Assembly (NCBI GenBank): GCA_963751595.1
Contig: CAVVVC010000001.1
Coordinates: 372,001 to 436,000 of the forward strand
DNA length: 64,000 nucleotides
Source: JAHEGP01 sp963751595
Lineage (GTDB): Bacteria > Pseudomonadota > Gammaproteobacteria > Pseudomonadales > JAHEGP01
Direction of reading: 5' to 3'
Shown: positions 18,216 to 26,381 of the stretch, piece by piece
How the letters are laid out: the number at the start of each line of letters is the position of its first letter
How positions within the stretch are numbered: position 1 is the stretch's first letter
Translations under genes and position numbers: made by a program
Notes under the pieces: model-generated
Database searches by the model: none
What the model saw: the letters and a program-made list of their open reading frames with translations, nothing else
What the model was told of the DNA's origin: nothing

Positions 18216-19822
18216 CGGGAGGAGTCCTTGCGCTTGACCACCGCTTTCCTCGCCGCCGTTTTTGCCGAGCGGACCCCGCCGGCCTTTGACTTGGGTGCGG
18301 GCGCCTTTTTCCTGCGAGCGGTGGTCGACTGCGCGCTGGCCCGGGCACCGGCTTTGCCGGTCGCCTTTTTGCGCCGCCCGGCGGTTTTCGCACCGGGAGC
18401 CTGGCCCAGTGCTTCTTGAAACATGCTCCGCACTTCAGCAACGTGTTGGCCCATGGTCGCACTGGACCAGTTTGCGGTATCAACCGGTGGCAACACGTCG
18501 ACCTGCACGGTCGCCGGCCGGAACACGAAGTCACCCTTCGGGGCGACGTCCAGCGAGTTATGAATCACGATCGGCACAATGGGGACGCCTGCTTGCATCG
18601 CCAGGTGAAAGGCGCCTTTCTTGAAGGGCGCCAGGCGGGGGGATACCGTGCGGGTCCCCTCGGGGGCGATGGCAACCGATTTGCCTTCTTCCTGAATGGC
18701 ATTTACCAGCGGTTTTATGGCGTTGATAGCGCCGGTGGTGTTGGCGCGATCGATGAACACGACGCCGCCGTATTGCAGCACCTGGCCCAACAAGGGCATT
18801 TTTTTGATTTCCTGCTTGCCGACGCCGGCAAAATCCCTGCGCAGCAGTTTGGCGATAACGATGACGTCGGCCTTGCTCTGGTGATTGAAGACGAAGACCG
18901 CCGGTCGCTGGGACCAAAGATTTTCTTCCCCCTTAACCTCCAGTTTCAGGCCGATCAGGGCGCTGGCGGTGTCGGCAAATACCGAGAAGGAAAAGTTTTG
19001 CGCGTCGCGCCGGCTGCCGGTGAGCGCCCAGATAGGTAGGCCGGCGGAAAAGCTCCCCACCAGGCTCGCAGTGGCCGCCACCGAGCGCACAAACTGGTTG
19101 ACGGTGGGGCGCCCCCGACTGCCGAAGTTGGCACTCGGCCAGTGCTTCTGCTGCGCTATCCGCAAAAGCTTGCGGCTGGGGTTGAGCGCGCAGGGATGTC
19201 CCACCCGCTCCAGAAGTTGCAGGTCATCGGTGCTGTCAGAGTAGAAAAAGCTCTGGTCAAGGTCGGCGCCGGTTTCGTCGGCAAGAGCCTCGGCGGCGGT
19301 GACCTTACCCTCACCGAAGCAGGTGGGGTGGATGATTTCACCGGTAAATTTTCCGTCCTTGACCTCGAGGTGACTGCACAACAGATGTTCGATGCCCAGA
19401 TCCCTTCCAGCCGGCCCGATCTGGTAGGGGGTGGCGGAGGAAATGATGGCCACGGTATGGCCCCGTGCCTGGTGCGCCTCGACCAGGGTTCGGGATTCCG
19501 GGTAAATCAGGCGGGCGGTCTGCTGCTCATAGAGCGTTTCGCCCATCTCGATATAGGCTTGCTCGCTCTTGTTGCGCATGAACTGGGCATTGACCAGCAT
19601 CATGGCGGAAAACCCGAGTTTGCCCAGGCCGAAACTGGCCAGGGCATTCATCAGGGTGAGAAATTCCCGGGGTTTGAGGTCGCCACGCTTCAATTGCTCG
19701 CGGATAAAAGTCGGTGCCGAGAAGCCGGAAATCAGGGTGCCGTCATAGTCGAAGATTGCGGCGACGCCTGGCCCTGGGGGGCTCTCTTCGATGGCCTGGA
19801 GAAGTTTTTTTAATACAGCCAT
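18212..19822 (-). CDS. HAD-IB phosphatase fused to 1-acylglycerol-3-phosphate acyltransferase
   Basis: 536 residues from ATG 19822; a longer frame to 19867 lacks a clear ribosome site. The N-terminal domain (~1-230) is a SerB-like HAD-IB phosphatase: IFDYDGTLISGF, IISSATP and FYSDSTDD. The C-terminal domain (~250-480) is PlsC-like: NHQSKADVI (NHxxxxD), a VFIDR block and APEGTR. A Lys/Ala/Arg-rich tail (~480-536) follows and may bind membrane or nucleic acid. Similar fusions exist in mycobacteria. The PlsC half would make phosphatidate from lysophosphatidate; the HAD half might dephosphorylate a lipid or phosphoserine-like substrate (unknown). It is the first gene of the plsB-gpsA-lipase operon, overlapping plsB by 4 bp. 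Confidence 0.88.
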   Translation of the reverse strand: MAVLKKLLQAIEESPPGPGVAAIFDYDGTLISGFSAPTFIREQLKRGDLKPREFLTLMNALASFGLGKLGFSAMMLVNAQFMRNKSEQAYIEMGETLYEQQTARLIYPESRTLVEAHQARGHTVAIISSATPYQIGPAGRDLGIEHLLCSHLEVKDGKFTGEIIHPTCFGEGKVTAAEALADETGADLDQSFFYSDSTDDLQLLERVGHPCALNPSRKLLRIAQQKHWPSANFGSRGRPTVNQFVRSVAATASLVGSFSAGLPIWALTGSRRDAQNFSFSVFADTASALIGLKLEVKGEENLWSQRPAVFVFNHQSKADVIVIAKLLRRDFAGVGKQEIKKMPLLGQVLQYGGVVFIDRANTTGAINAIKPLVNAIQEEGKSVAIAPEGTRTVSPRLAPFKKGAFHLAMQAGVPIVPIVIHNSLDVAPKGDFVFRPATVQVDVLPPVDTANWSSATMGQHVAEVRSMFQEALGQAPGAKTAGRRKKATGKAGARASAQSTTARRKKAPAPKSKAGGVRSAKTAARKAVVKRKDSSR

Positions 19823-19987
19823 TGTGCTTACCGGAGCGGGGTAATAGAGAGCCATATACTGTGCCAATTTCGGGCCAATTGCAAAAAACCTGATCCCGCG
19901 GCAAGCCTCGGTGAGATATGGCGGCAGATTCCATCAACACGGTAAATCGTATATGGTGTCGGCGGACTACAATGGAGTTTCGCCTCG

Positions 19988-22681
19988 ATGACCATCCGTA
20001 ATCTCGACGCCCTGTTCAAGCCTGAATCGATCGCGTTGTTTGGCGCTACCGACGAGCAGGGCACTGTGGCTGCGACCATCGCCAAAAACCTGGTCGATGG
20101 CGAGTTCTCCGGCAGGGTAATGCTGGTCCACCCCAAACGCCGGGGTGTATTCGGCGCCGAAAGTTACGCCACCCTGGACAAGTTACCGGAAGTGCCCAGC
20201 ATGGCAGTGATTGTGACCCGTGCTGCCCGGGTTCCAAAGCTGGTGGCCCGGCTGGGCGAGGCTGGCACCCGCGGGGTGGTTATCATCAACTCCGGGCCGG
20301 AGGAATCGGCGGCGTGGCGGAGTGAGAAGTTACAGCAGCAACTGCTGGAAGCGGCCCAGACCCACTTGGTGCGGGTGCTGGGGCCCGGCACGGTGGGGGT
20401 AATGCTGCCTCGCATCGGGGTCAATGCCAGCTTTTCCCACATCGGCCCGCGGGCGGGGAAGCTGGCGCTGCTGACCCAGTCAGGGGCGATAGTCAGTTCG
20501 GTGCTCGACTGGGCCCACTCCAAGGATATGGGCTTTTCCAACGTCGTAACCCTCGGCTCCATGTGCGACGTCGATTTTGGCGACATGCTGAATTACCTGG
20601 CAATGGACATCCACACCGACGCGATCCTGGTTTACATGGAGGGCGTTACCAACAGCCGCAAGTTTATGTCCGCTGCCAGGGCCGCTGCGCGGGCCAAACC
20701 CGTCATCGTGGTCAAGTCCGGTCGGTTCGAGGCGGGCGCCAGGGCGGCTGCCTCCCACACCGGTGCAATGGCCGTTTCCGATGCGGTTTACGATGCGGTA
20801 TTCAGGCGCACCGGTATGTTGCGGGTGTATACCGTTGACGAGGTTTTCCATGCGGCCCAGACCCTGTCGAAGCAGGGACGGCCCAAGGGTGACCGGCTTG
20901 CGATCCTGTCCAACGGCGGGGCGCTGGGGGTTCTGGCAGCTGATGCCCTGACGGAGCTTGGCGGCCACCTCGCAGACTTGTCGCCCGGGACCATCGACGC
21001 TCTTGACCAGATCTTGCCGGAAATCTGGTCCGGGGGTAACCCCGTCGACCTGGTGGGGGATGCCGACGGTGCGCGTTATGCGGCGGCCCTGGAGGTGGTG
21101 GCGAGGGATGAGGGGGTCGATGCGCTGTTGGTGCTCAATTACCCCACGGCGGTCACGTCTGCCAACGAGATTGCCTGTGCGGTGATCGATTGTTTGCCGA
21201 ACTTGCCGACATTACCGGTGTTTACCTGCTGGGTCGGCAGTGCCGGCGCCAAACAGGCGCGGGGCCATTTTACCGCGCATAAAATTCCGACCTACCTGAC
21301 CCCCGAGTACGCGGTGCGGGCGTTCATGCATGTGGTGGGTTATTACAAAGGGCGTGAACTGCTGATGCAAACGCCGCCCTCGATCCCCCAGCAATTTACA
21401 CCTGACACCGAAGCGGCCCGGGCACTGATCAACGAAGCCCTGGAGGAAGAGCGTCACTGGTTGAGCGAACCGGAGTCAAAAAGCTTGCTGGAAACCTACG
21501 GTATTCCGGTTGTCACTACCCGTACCGCGCTGACGGCAGAGGAAGCAGGCACCTTTGCCGACGAGCTCGGCAGCCACGTAGTGCTCAAGATTATTTCCCC
21601 GGATGTGTCCCATAAGTCGGATGTTAGTGGCGTCGCCCTCGACCTGTTTGGCAGTGACATGGTCGCCGATGCGGCCCGGTCCATCACCGAGCGGGTAAAG
21701 GCGGCGCTTCCTGATGCGACCGTGCTGGGATTTAGCGTGCAACCGATGGTCCGGCGACCGGAAGCCTATGAGTTGATCGTCGGTATGGTCAATGATCCGC
21801 AGTTTGGCCCCATCATCCTGTTTGGCCAGGGTGGCAGCGCGATGGAAGTGGTCAATGACAAGGCTATAGGCTTGCCGCCCCTGAATATGCGGCTGGCGCG
21901 CGAGCTGATTTCCCACACCCGGATTTACAAACTGCTGGCGGGCTTTCGTGATCGGCCCGCGGTTGATATCGATGCCATCGCCCTGACCCTGATCAAGGTG
22001 GGACAGTTGATCACCGATCACCCGGAGATCATCGAGCTCGATATCAATCCCCTGATTTGTGACGCCACCGGGGTTATGGCCCTCGATGCCCGGGTCATCC
22101 TGGAGCCAACCGACATGGTGGCATCCGAGCGGCTGGCAATTAAACCCTACCCCAAAGAGCTGGAGGAGCCCATTCTGCTCAATGACGGTACCGAGCTGAT
22201 GACCCGGCCGATAGTACCGGAAGACGAACCCTCGTTACACGAGTCGTTCACCCAACTGACCCCCCGGGAGATTTACCAGCGCTTTTTTACGCCACTGAAA
22301 AGCCTGAGCCACTCCATGGCCGCGCGCTTCACCCAGCTCGACTACGACCGGGACATGGCACTGGTGCTCACGGAACCCGGCATCGCCGGGAAAACGCCCA
22401 TTTACGGGGTCGTCAGACTGGCTATCGACCCGGATCGGGAGCGAGCCGAGTTTGCGATTATCGTGGGTAATATCATGACCGGGAAAGGCCTTGGCAAGAC
22501 CATGATGTTGCGGATCATCGATTACGCACGCCAGTGTGGAATCAAGCTGATCACCGGCGATGTCCTGCGTGACAATGAAGCTATGTTGGGACTGTGCGAG
22601 AGTCTTGGCTTCAGCCAGCACCCCAACCCGGATGACGACACGTCGGTGCGCGTCAAGCTGACCCTGGGCACCTCTGATTAA
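19988..22681 (+). CDS. ADP-forming acyl-CoA synthetase / GNAT acetyltransferase (Pat-like)
   Basis: 897 residues with the Pat/YfiQ-type domain order. A CoA-binding domain (~8-130, with SIALFGATDEQGTVA), a succinyl-CoA-ligase-like flavodoxin domain (~145-290) and a further ligase domain come first. An ATP-grasp domain (~480-700, with VVLKIISPDVSHKSDVGG-like text and LFGQGG) follows, then a C-terminal GNAT domain (~725-897). Pat enzymes acetylate acetyl-CoA synthetase and other proteins using acetyl-CoA. The ASHTGAM motif keeps a His at the phosphohistidine position of true ADP-forming synthetases, which Pat proteins usually lack as far as I recall, so ligase activity is possible. It is divergent from the glycerolipid operon, with 165 bases between them. 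Confidence 0.88.
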   Translation: MTIRNLDALFKPESIALFGATDEQGTVAATIAKNLVDGEFSGRVMLVHPKRRGVFGAESYATLDKLPEVPSMAVIVTRAARVPKLVARLGEAGTRGVVIINSGPEESAAWRSEKLQQQLLEAAQTHLVRVLGPGTVGVMLPRIGVNASFSHIGPRAGKLALLTQSGAIVSSVLDWAHSKDMGFSNVVTLGSMCDVDFGDMLNYLAMDIHTDAILVYMEGVTNSRKFMSAARAAARAKPVIVVKSGRFEAGARAAASHTGAMAVSDAVYDAVFRRTGMLRVYTVDEVFHAAQTLSKQGRPKGDRLAILSNGGALGVLAADALTELGGHLADLSPGTIDALDQILPEIWSGGNPVDLVGDADGARYAAALEVVARDEGVDALLVLNYPTAVTSANEIACAVIDCLPNLPTLPVFTCWVGSAGAKQARGHFTAHKIPTYLTPEYAVRAFMHVVGYYKGRELLMQTPPSIPQQFTPDTEAARALINEALEEERHWLSEPESKSLLETYGIPVVTTRTALTAEEAGTFADELGSHVVLKIISPDVSHKSDVSGVALDLFGSDMVADAARSITERVKAALPDATVLGFSVQPMVRRPEAYELIVGMVNDPQFGPIILFGQGGSAMEVVNDKAIGLPPLNMRLARELISHTRIYKLLAGFRDRPAVDIDAIALTLIKVGQLITDHPEIIELDINPLICDATGVMALDARVILEPTDMVASERLAIKPYPKELEEPILLNDGTELMTRPIVPEDEPSLHESFTQLTPREIYQRFFTPLKSLSHSMAARFTQLDYDRDMALVLTEPGIAGKTPIYGVVRLAIDPDRERAEFAIIVGNIMTGKGLGKTMMLRIIDYARQCGIKLITGDVLRDNEAMLGLCESLGFSQHPNPDDDTSVRVKLTLGTSD

Positions 22682-22732
22682 TTCGGTGTCACCTCAGGCT
22701 TAGCGTGTAGGGGCCGACGACGGCGGTCTTTG

Positions 22733-23764
22733 TTACCCCGTGTCGGCACTTTCGCCGGTCTCGACAATAAATTCGCCGAGGCGCTTCAAGGCCGGGCCGG
22801 CGGCTTTTACCAGTGGCGACAAAACCTGGAACACGTGGAATTGCCCCGGGTAGCTATCCAGTTCAAGCTCGACTCCCGCCTGGCGGGCGCGATGGGCGAA
22901 CGCCTCGATCTGATCGATCAGCACCTCGGCCCCGGCTGCCTGGATATAGGTGGGTGGCAGTTGCGACAGGTCTTCACGGGTAAAATTGACCCGGCCGTTG
23001 GCAGGGTCCGCGCCTGCCAGGTATTGCGACCGCCAGGTCACCATTAACTCGCTGTCCAGAATGTCCTGATCCGCATTGGCGTCAATGCTGCCCCCACTGG
23101 CGCTGGGGTCTACCCAGGGAGAGATCAACGCCAGGCCCGAGGGCAGGGGTACCGCGCCTTCGGCGACCAGGGCCAGATGGGTTGCTATGGCGAGGGCGCC
23201 GCCGGCGGAGTCACCGGCAAGGATGACCCGGGCCTGGGGGTGGCGCTGGAGAATGTGCCGGCTCACCGCGAGGCAATCGTCGTGAGCGGCCGGAAAGGGT
23301 TGTTCGGAAGCCAGTCGGTAGTCGACACCGATGACCGGGCAGCCGCTGGCCAGCGAGAGGATGGCAAGGGTGCTGCGATAGGTATTGACCGAGCCCACGA
23401 CATAGCCGCCACCGTGGAAATAGATAACGATCGCCCGGCTATTCGAAGCTCGCTTGCCGCGACACCATTGCACCGGCACACCGGCCAGCGTTGCCGGTTC
23501 AAAATCAACCTTCGCGAACGCGGTGACCGGTAGCCGCAGCCATTGCAGGCGTTGCTGCAGCCAGCCCTCGGGCCGGCCCTTGGAAGCATCGAACAGGCGC
23601 TTGACAAAGAGACAGGTGAGCTCGGTAAGCCAGTCGCGTTCGGGGTGCCGCCCGGGATGACGCAGCGTACTGGCCAGCGCAACAGAAAAAAGCTTGAGGA
23701 TATCGAACAGGGGAGCTGGAGACATTTTTTGACTCTTTCGGCAGAATTCGGGCTGGCTCCGCAT
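22733..23764 (-). CDS. HSL-family alpha/beta hydrolase (esterase/lipase)
   Basis: Up to 343 residues; an internal Met at 23725 (MSPAPLFD) is an equally good start. The hormone-sensitive-lipase family motifs are YFHGGGYVVGS (oxyanion hole HGGG) and GDSAGGALA (nucleophile Ser). The terminal VLIDQIEAFA and QFHVFQ segments carry the acid residue and His. It probably hydrolyses short- to medium-chain esters in the cytoplasm. It is convergent with the Pat-like gene (52 bases apart), and a MITE lies upstream of its start. Confidence 0.88.
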   Translation of the reverse strand: MRSQPEFCRKSQKMSPAPLFDILKLFSVALASTLRHPGRHPERDWLTELTCLFVKRLFDASKGRPEGWLQQRLQWLRLPVTAFAKVDFEPATLAGVPVQWCRGKRASNSRAIVIYFHGGGYVVGSVNTYRSTLAILSLASGCPVIGVDYRLASEQPFPAAHDDCLAVSRHILQRHPQARVILAGDSAGGALAIATHLALVAEGAVPLPSGLALISPWVDPSASGGSIDANADQDILDSELMVTWRSQYLAGADPANGRVNFTREDLSQLPPTYIQAAGAEVLIDQIEAFAHRARQAGVELELDSYPGQFHVFQVLSPLVKAAGPALKRLGEFIVETGESADTG

Positions 23765-23810
23765 GGTTTACCCCCTTCGTGAAAGTGAGTCAATACGTGT
23801 GCGTTGGCCC

Positions 23811-23942
23811 TAACAGGCTGCTGAAAAACGTATTCGAGGCAGCGAGCGCAAGGCAAAAACCGGCGAGGGGCAATAAATGACCGAGTTGAGCCGGTTTTTA
23901 ACGCTGCGATCGCCACGCAGATAGTTTTTCAGCAGCCTGCTA
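23811..23942. mobile_element. MITE with GCAGGCTGCTGAAAAAC inverted ends
   Basis: TAACAGGCTGCTGAAAAAC at 23811-23829 pairs with GTTTTTCAGCAGCCTGCTA at 23924-23942; arms match at 18 of 19 positions. The ~132-bp element has no reading frame and contains an inner CCGGTTTTT/AAAAACCGG inverted repeat. Ends of this sequence are common on small non-autonomous repeats in many proteobacteria (recalled, not searched). TA at both outer edges could be a 2-bp target duplication. Confidence 0.8.
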
Positions 23943-23948
23943 AGCGAT

Positions 23949-24962
23949 CTATCGGCTCATGCGCCGGTAGGCCAGGGGCGTTAATCCTGTCCATTGTTTA
24001 AAGGCCCGGATAAAAGCGCTGGGCTCGGAAAACCCGAGCTGCGAGGCAATGGCTTCGATGCTGAGTCTCGGGCTTTGGACCATGTTGATCGCAAGATCGC
24101 GCCGGGTTTCGGTTTTGATCTCCTGGTAACTGCTGCCCTCTCGCTTGAGCTGGCGCCGCAGGGCCTGGGGATGCAGATCGAAAATGCGGGCAGCCTGGTG
24201 GATATCGGGTGCCAGGTGGTGGGTGCCCAGTTGCTTTTCCATCCAGCTACGCAGGCGAAAGGACAGGTTGTCCTCGGTCATCGTCTGGGACAACAGGGTG
24301 AGGGGCGCCTGCTTGAGAAACTCTTTCAACTGCACGATATCCCGAACGTTCTGCAAGCCGAGTGAGTGGGGTGCAAAGCTGATGGCGCACTCCGGCTGGT
24401 CGAAGGCGATCGCCGCGCCCATAAAAATATAGCGGTATTCGCCGGCATAGCTCGGGGCCGGATAGTCGAGGCTGGCGGCGATGATGGGGATGCGGATATT
24501 GGCCATCCAGCACAGGGTACGATGCACGGTGACCAGCATGTGCTCGATCGCATAGCTGTTGCGGATATTGCTCCCGGGCCGCCGCCGCAGGCGGTAACTG
24601 ACGCTGTTGGGGCGGTGGGCCAACTCATTGACGAGGCTGCCATCCATGATGTTCATGAATTCCACGAACAGGCTCAGGGCTTCGCCAATCGTCGTGGCGT
24701 TAATCGCGGCATAACATGCCAGCTTGTAGGTATTCAGTCGCTGGGGTCGATCCGCGAGCCCCAGGTTTTCATCCCCCAGCAGGGTCATCAGGCCGCGGCT
24801 CAGGCGCGACAGTTGCTCAAAGGTGATGCGGGCCCGGGGCTGCAGCAGGATGTTGGGTGAAATGCCGGCATCGGAGAGTATTTGCTCCACGTTGAAACCC
24901 CGGGCGCGGGCGCCGGCCAACATATTGGAGACCATGGGAGAGGCAATGGTAGAAGATTTCAT
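23949..24962 (-). CDS. AraC-family transcriptional regulator with arabinose-binding-like N-terminal domain
   Basis: 337 residues. Residues ~15-200 match the 'Arabinose_bd' ligand domain of OruR/ArgR-like AraC regulators (GFNVEQIL-DAGIS, RITFEQLSRL). Residues ~235-335 form the double helix-turn-helix: IHQAARIFDLHPQALRRQLKREGSSY and IASQLGFSEPSAFIRAFKQWTGLTPLAYR (both given by their ends in the window). It diverges from the thiolase-led fatty acid operon with 136 bases between starts, so it is the likely regulator of that operon. The ligand may be an acyl compound (inference). Confidence 0.9.
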   Translation of the reverse strand: MKSSTIASPMVSNMLAGARARGFNVEQILSDAGISPNILLQPRARITFEQLSRLSRGLMTLLGDENLGLADRPQRLNTYKLACYAAINATTIGEALSLFVEFMNIMDGSLVNELAHRPNSVSYRLRRRPGSNIRNSYAIEHMLVTVHRTLCWMANIRIPIIAASLDYPAPSYAGEYRYIFMGAAIAFDQPECAISFAPHSLGLQNVRDIVQLKEFLKQAPLTLLSQTMTEDNLSFRLRSWMEKQLGTHHLAPDIHQAARIFDLHPQALRRQLKREGSSYQEIKTETRRDLAINMVQSPRLSIEAIASQLGFSEPSAFIRAFKQWTGLTPLAYRRMSR

Positions 24963-24988
24963 CAGGGGTATTCGCGGGAATCAGACGC

Positions 24989-25039
24989 TGTCAGTGTAAC
25001 AAAATGTCAATTTTTATGAAAGCTGATGTCATTGTCAGC
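24989..25039. promoter_or_regulatory. Repeated TGTCA half-sites between the AraC regulator and the fatty acid operon
   Basis: TGTCA occurs at 24989, 25005, 25027 and 25033, and GCTGA (25022-25026) pairs with TCAGC (25035-25039). AraC-type dimers bind direct repeats, so these could be operator half-sites controlling both divergent genes. Five-base words recur easily by chance, so this is tentative. Confidence 0.35.
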
Positions 25040-25098
25040 CACCGATGGGGGGCGCAGAATCGTGCCCTGATTTACGCCGAAAGCCTACGAGGTCATTG

Positions 25099-26307
25099 AT
25101 GAGCAACCACGCCTTTATATACGACGCCCTTCGCACGCCCCGCAGCAAGGGAAAAAAAGACGGCACCCTGCACGAGGTAAAACCCATCGACCTGGGGGCT
25201 GGCTTGTTGCGAGAGCTACAGGCGCGCCACCAGCTCGACACGGCCTACGTGGACGATGTGGTGATGGGCTGCGTGACACCCATCGGTGAGCAGGGCAGCG
25301 ATATCGCCAAGATGATCGTGCAGAACGCCGACTGGGATGAGTCGGTCGCCGGGGTCCAGCTGGACCGCTTTTGTGCCTCGGGGCTGGAGGCGGTCAACAT
25401 GGCCGCCCAGAAAATCGCCTCCGGTTGGGAACAGCTGGTGGTGGCCGGGGGGGTCGAGTGCATGTCACGGGTGCCCATGGCCTCGAACGGCGGCGCCATG
25501 GGGAGCGATGCAGCGTTTATTATGAAGACAGGATTTGTCCCCCAGGGCATTGGCGCCGACACCATTGCCACCATTGACGGTTACAGTCGCGAGGACGTCG
25601 ACAGGTATGCCGCCGAGTCCCAGCGCCGCGCCGCCCACGCCCGGGACAATGGCTACTTCGACCGCTCGGTGGTACCGGTGCGGGACAAAAACGGGCTGGT
25701 CATTCTGCAGCGCGACGATTTTATCAAGCCGGATACCACGGTGGAGAAACTGGCCGGGCTCAAAGCCTCGTTCGAGATGATGGGTCAGTTCGGCTTCGAC
25801 GATATCATTCTGCGCAAGTACAACACCCTGGAGAAGATCAATCACGTTCACACCCCGGGCAACTCGTCGGGCATCGTCGACGGCGCCAGCGCAGTGCTGG
25901 TGGGTAGCGAACAAGCGGGCAAGGACCTGGGCCTGACACCCCGGGCGCGGGTGGTAGCGACGGCTATCCTGGCAAGCGACCCCATCATCATGCTGACCGG
26001 GCCTGGCCCGGCGGCGAAGAAGTGTCTCAAGACCGCAGGTCTCACCCCGGCGGATATCGATCTCTGGGAAATCAACGAAGCCTTCGCCTCGGTGGCGCTG
26101 CGTTACATGAAAGACCTGGATATCGACCCCGCTGTCACCAACGTCAATGGTGGCGCCATCGCCATGGGCCACCCTCTGGGCGCGACCGGCGCGATTCTGG
26201 TCAGCACCATGCTCGACGAACTGGAACGACGCGACCTGAAGCGCGGCATGCTGTCGCTGTGTGTCGGCGGCGGCATGGGTATTTCGACCATCATCGAGCG
26301 GGTGTAG
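25099..26307 (+). CDS. Acetyl-CoA C-acyltransferase (thiolase)
   Basis: 402 residues from ATG 25099 (ACGAGGT upstream); the frame is open further back but without support. Thiolase signatures are RFCASGLEAVNMAA with the nucleophilic Cys (~90), GGVECMSRVPM, EINEAFASVA, and NVNGGAIAMGHPLGATGA with the catalytic His, ending CVGGGMGIS. The enzyme cleaves 3-ketoacyl-CoA to acetyl-CoA and a shortened acyl-CoA in the last step of beta-oxidation. It is the first gene of a plus-strand operon and precedes a FadB-type multifunctional protein, an arrangement like fadI-fadJ. Confidence 0.93.
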   Translation: MSNHAFIYDALRTPRSKGKKDGTLHEVKPIDLGAGLLRELQARHQLDTAYVDDVVMGCVTPIGEQGSDIAKMIVQNADWDESVAGVQLDRFCASGLEAVNMAAQKIASGWEQLVVAGGVECMSRVPMASNGGAMGSDAAFIMKTGFVPQGIGADTIATIDGYSREDVDRYAAESQRRAAHARDNGYFDRSVVPVRDKNGLVILQRDDFIKPDTTVEKLAGLKASFEMMGQFGFDDIILRKYNTLEKINHVHTPGNSSGIVDGASAVLVGSEQAGKDLGLTPRARVVATAILASDPIIMLTGPGPAAKKCLKTAGLTPADIDLWEINEAFASVALRYMKDLDIDPAVTNVNGGAIAMGHPLGATGAILVSTMLDELERRDLKRGMLSLCVGGGMGISTIIERV

Positions 26308-26381
26308 ACCCCGGGTCAACCCACGGTTGCGCTGCGCAACGGCAGTGCATGACGAGCGGAACAAATTCAGGAAAACAGATC

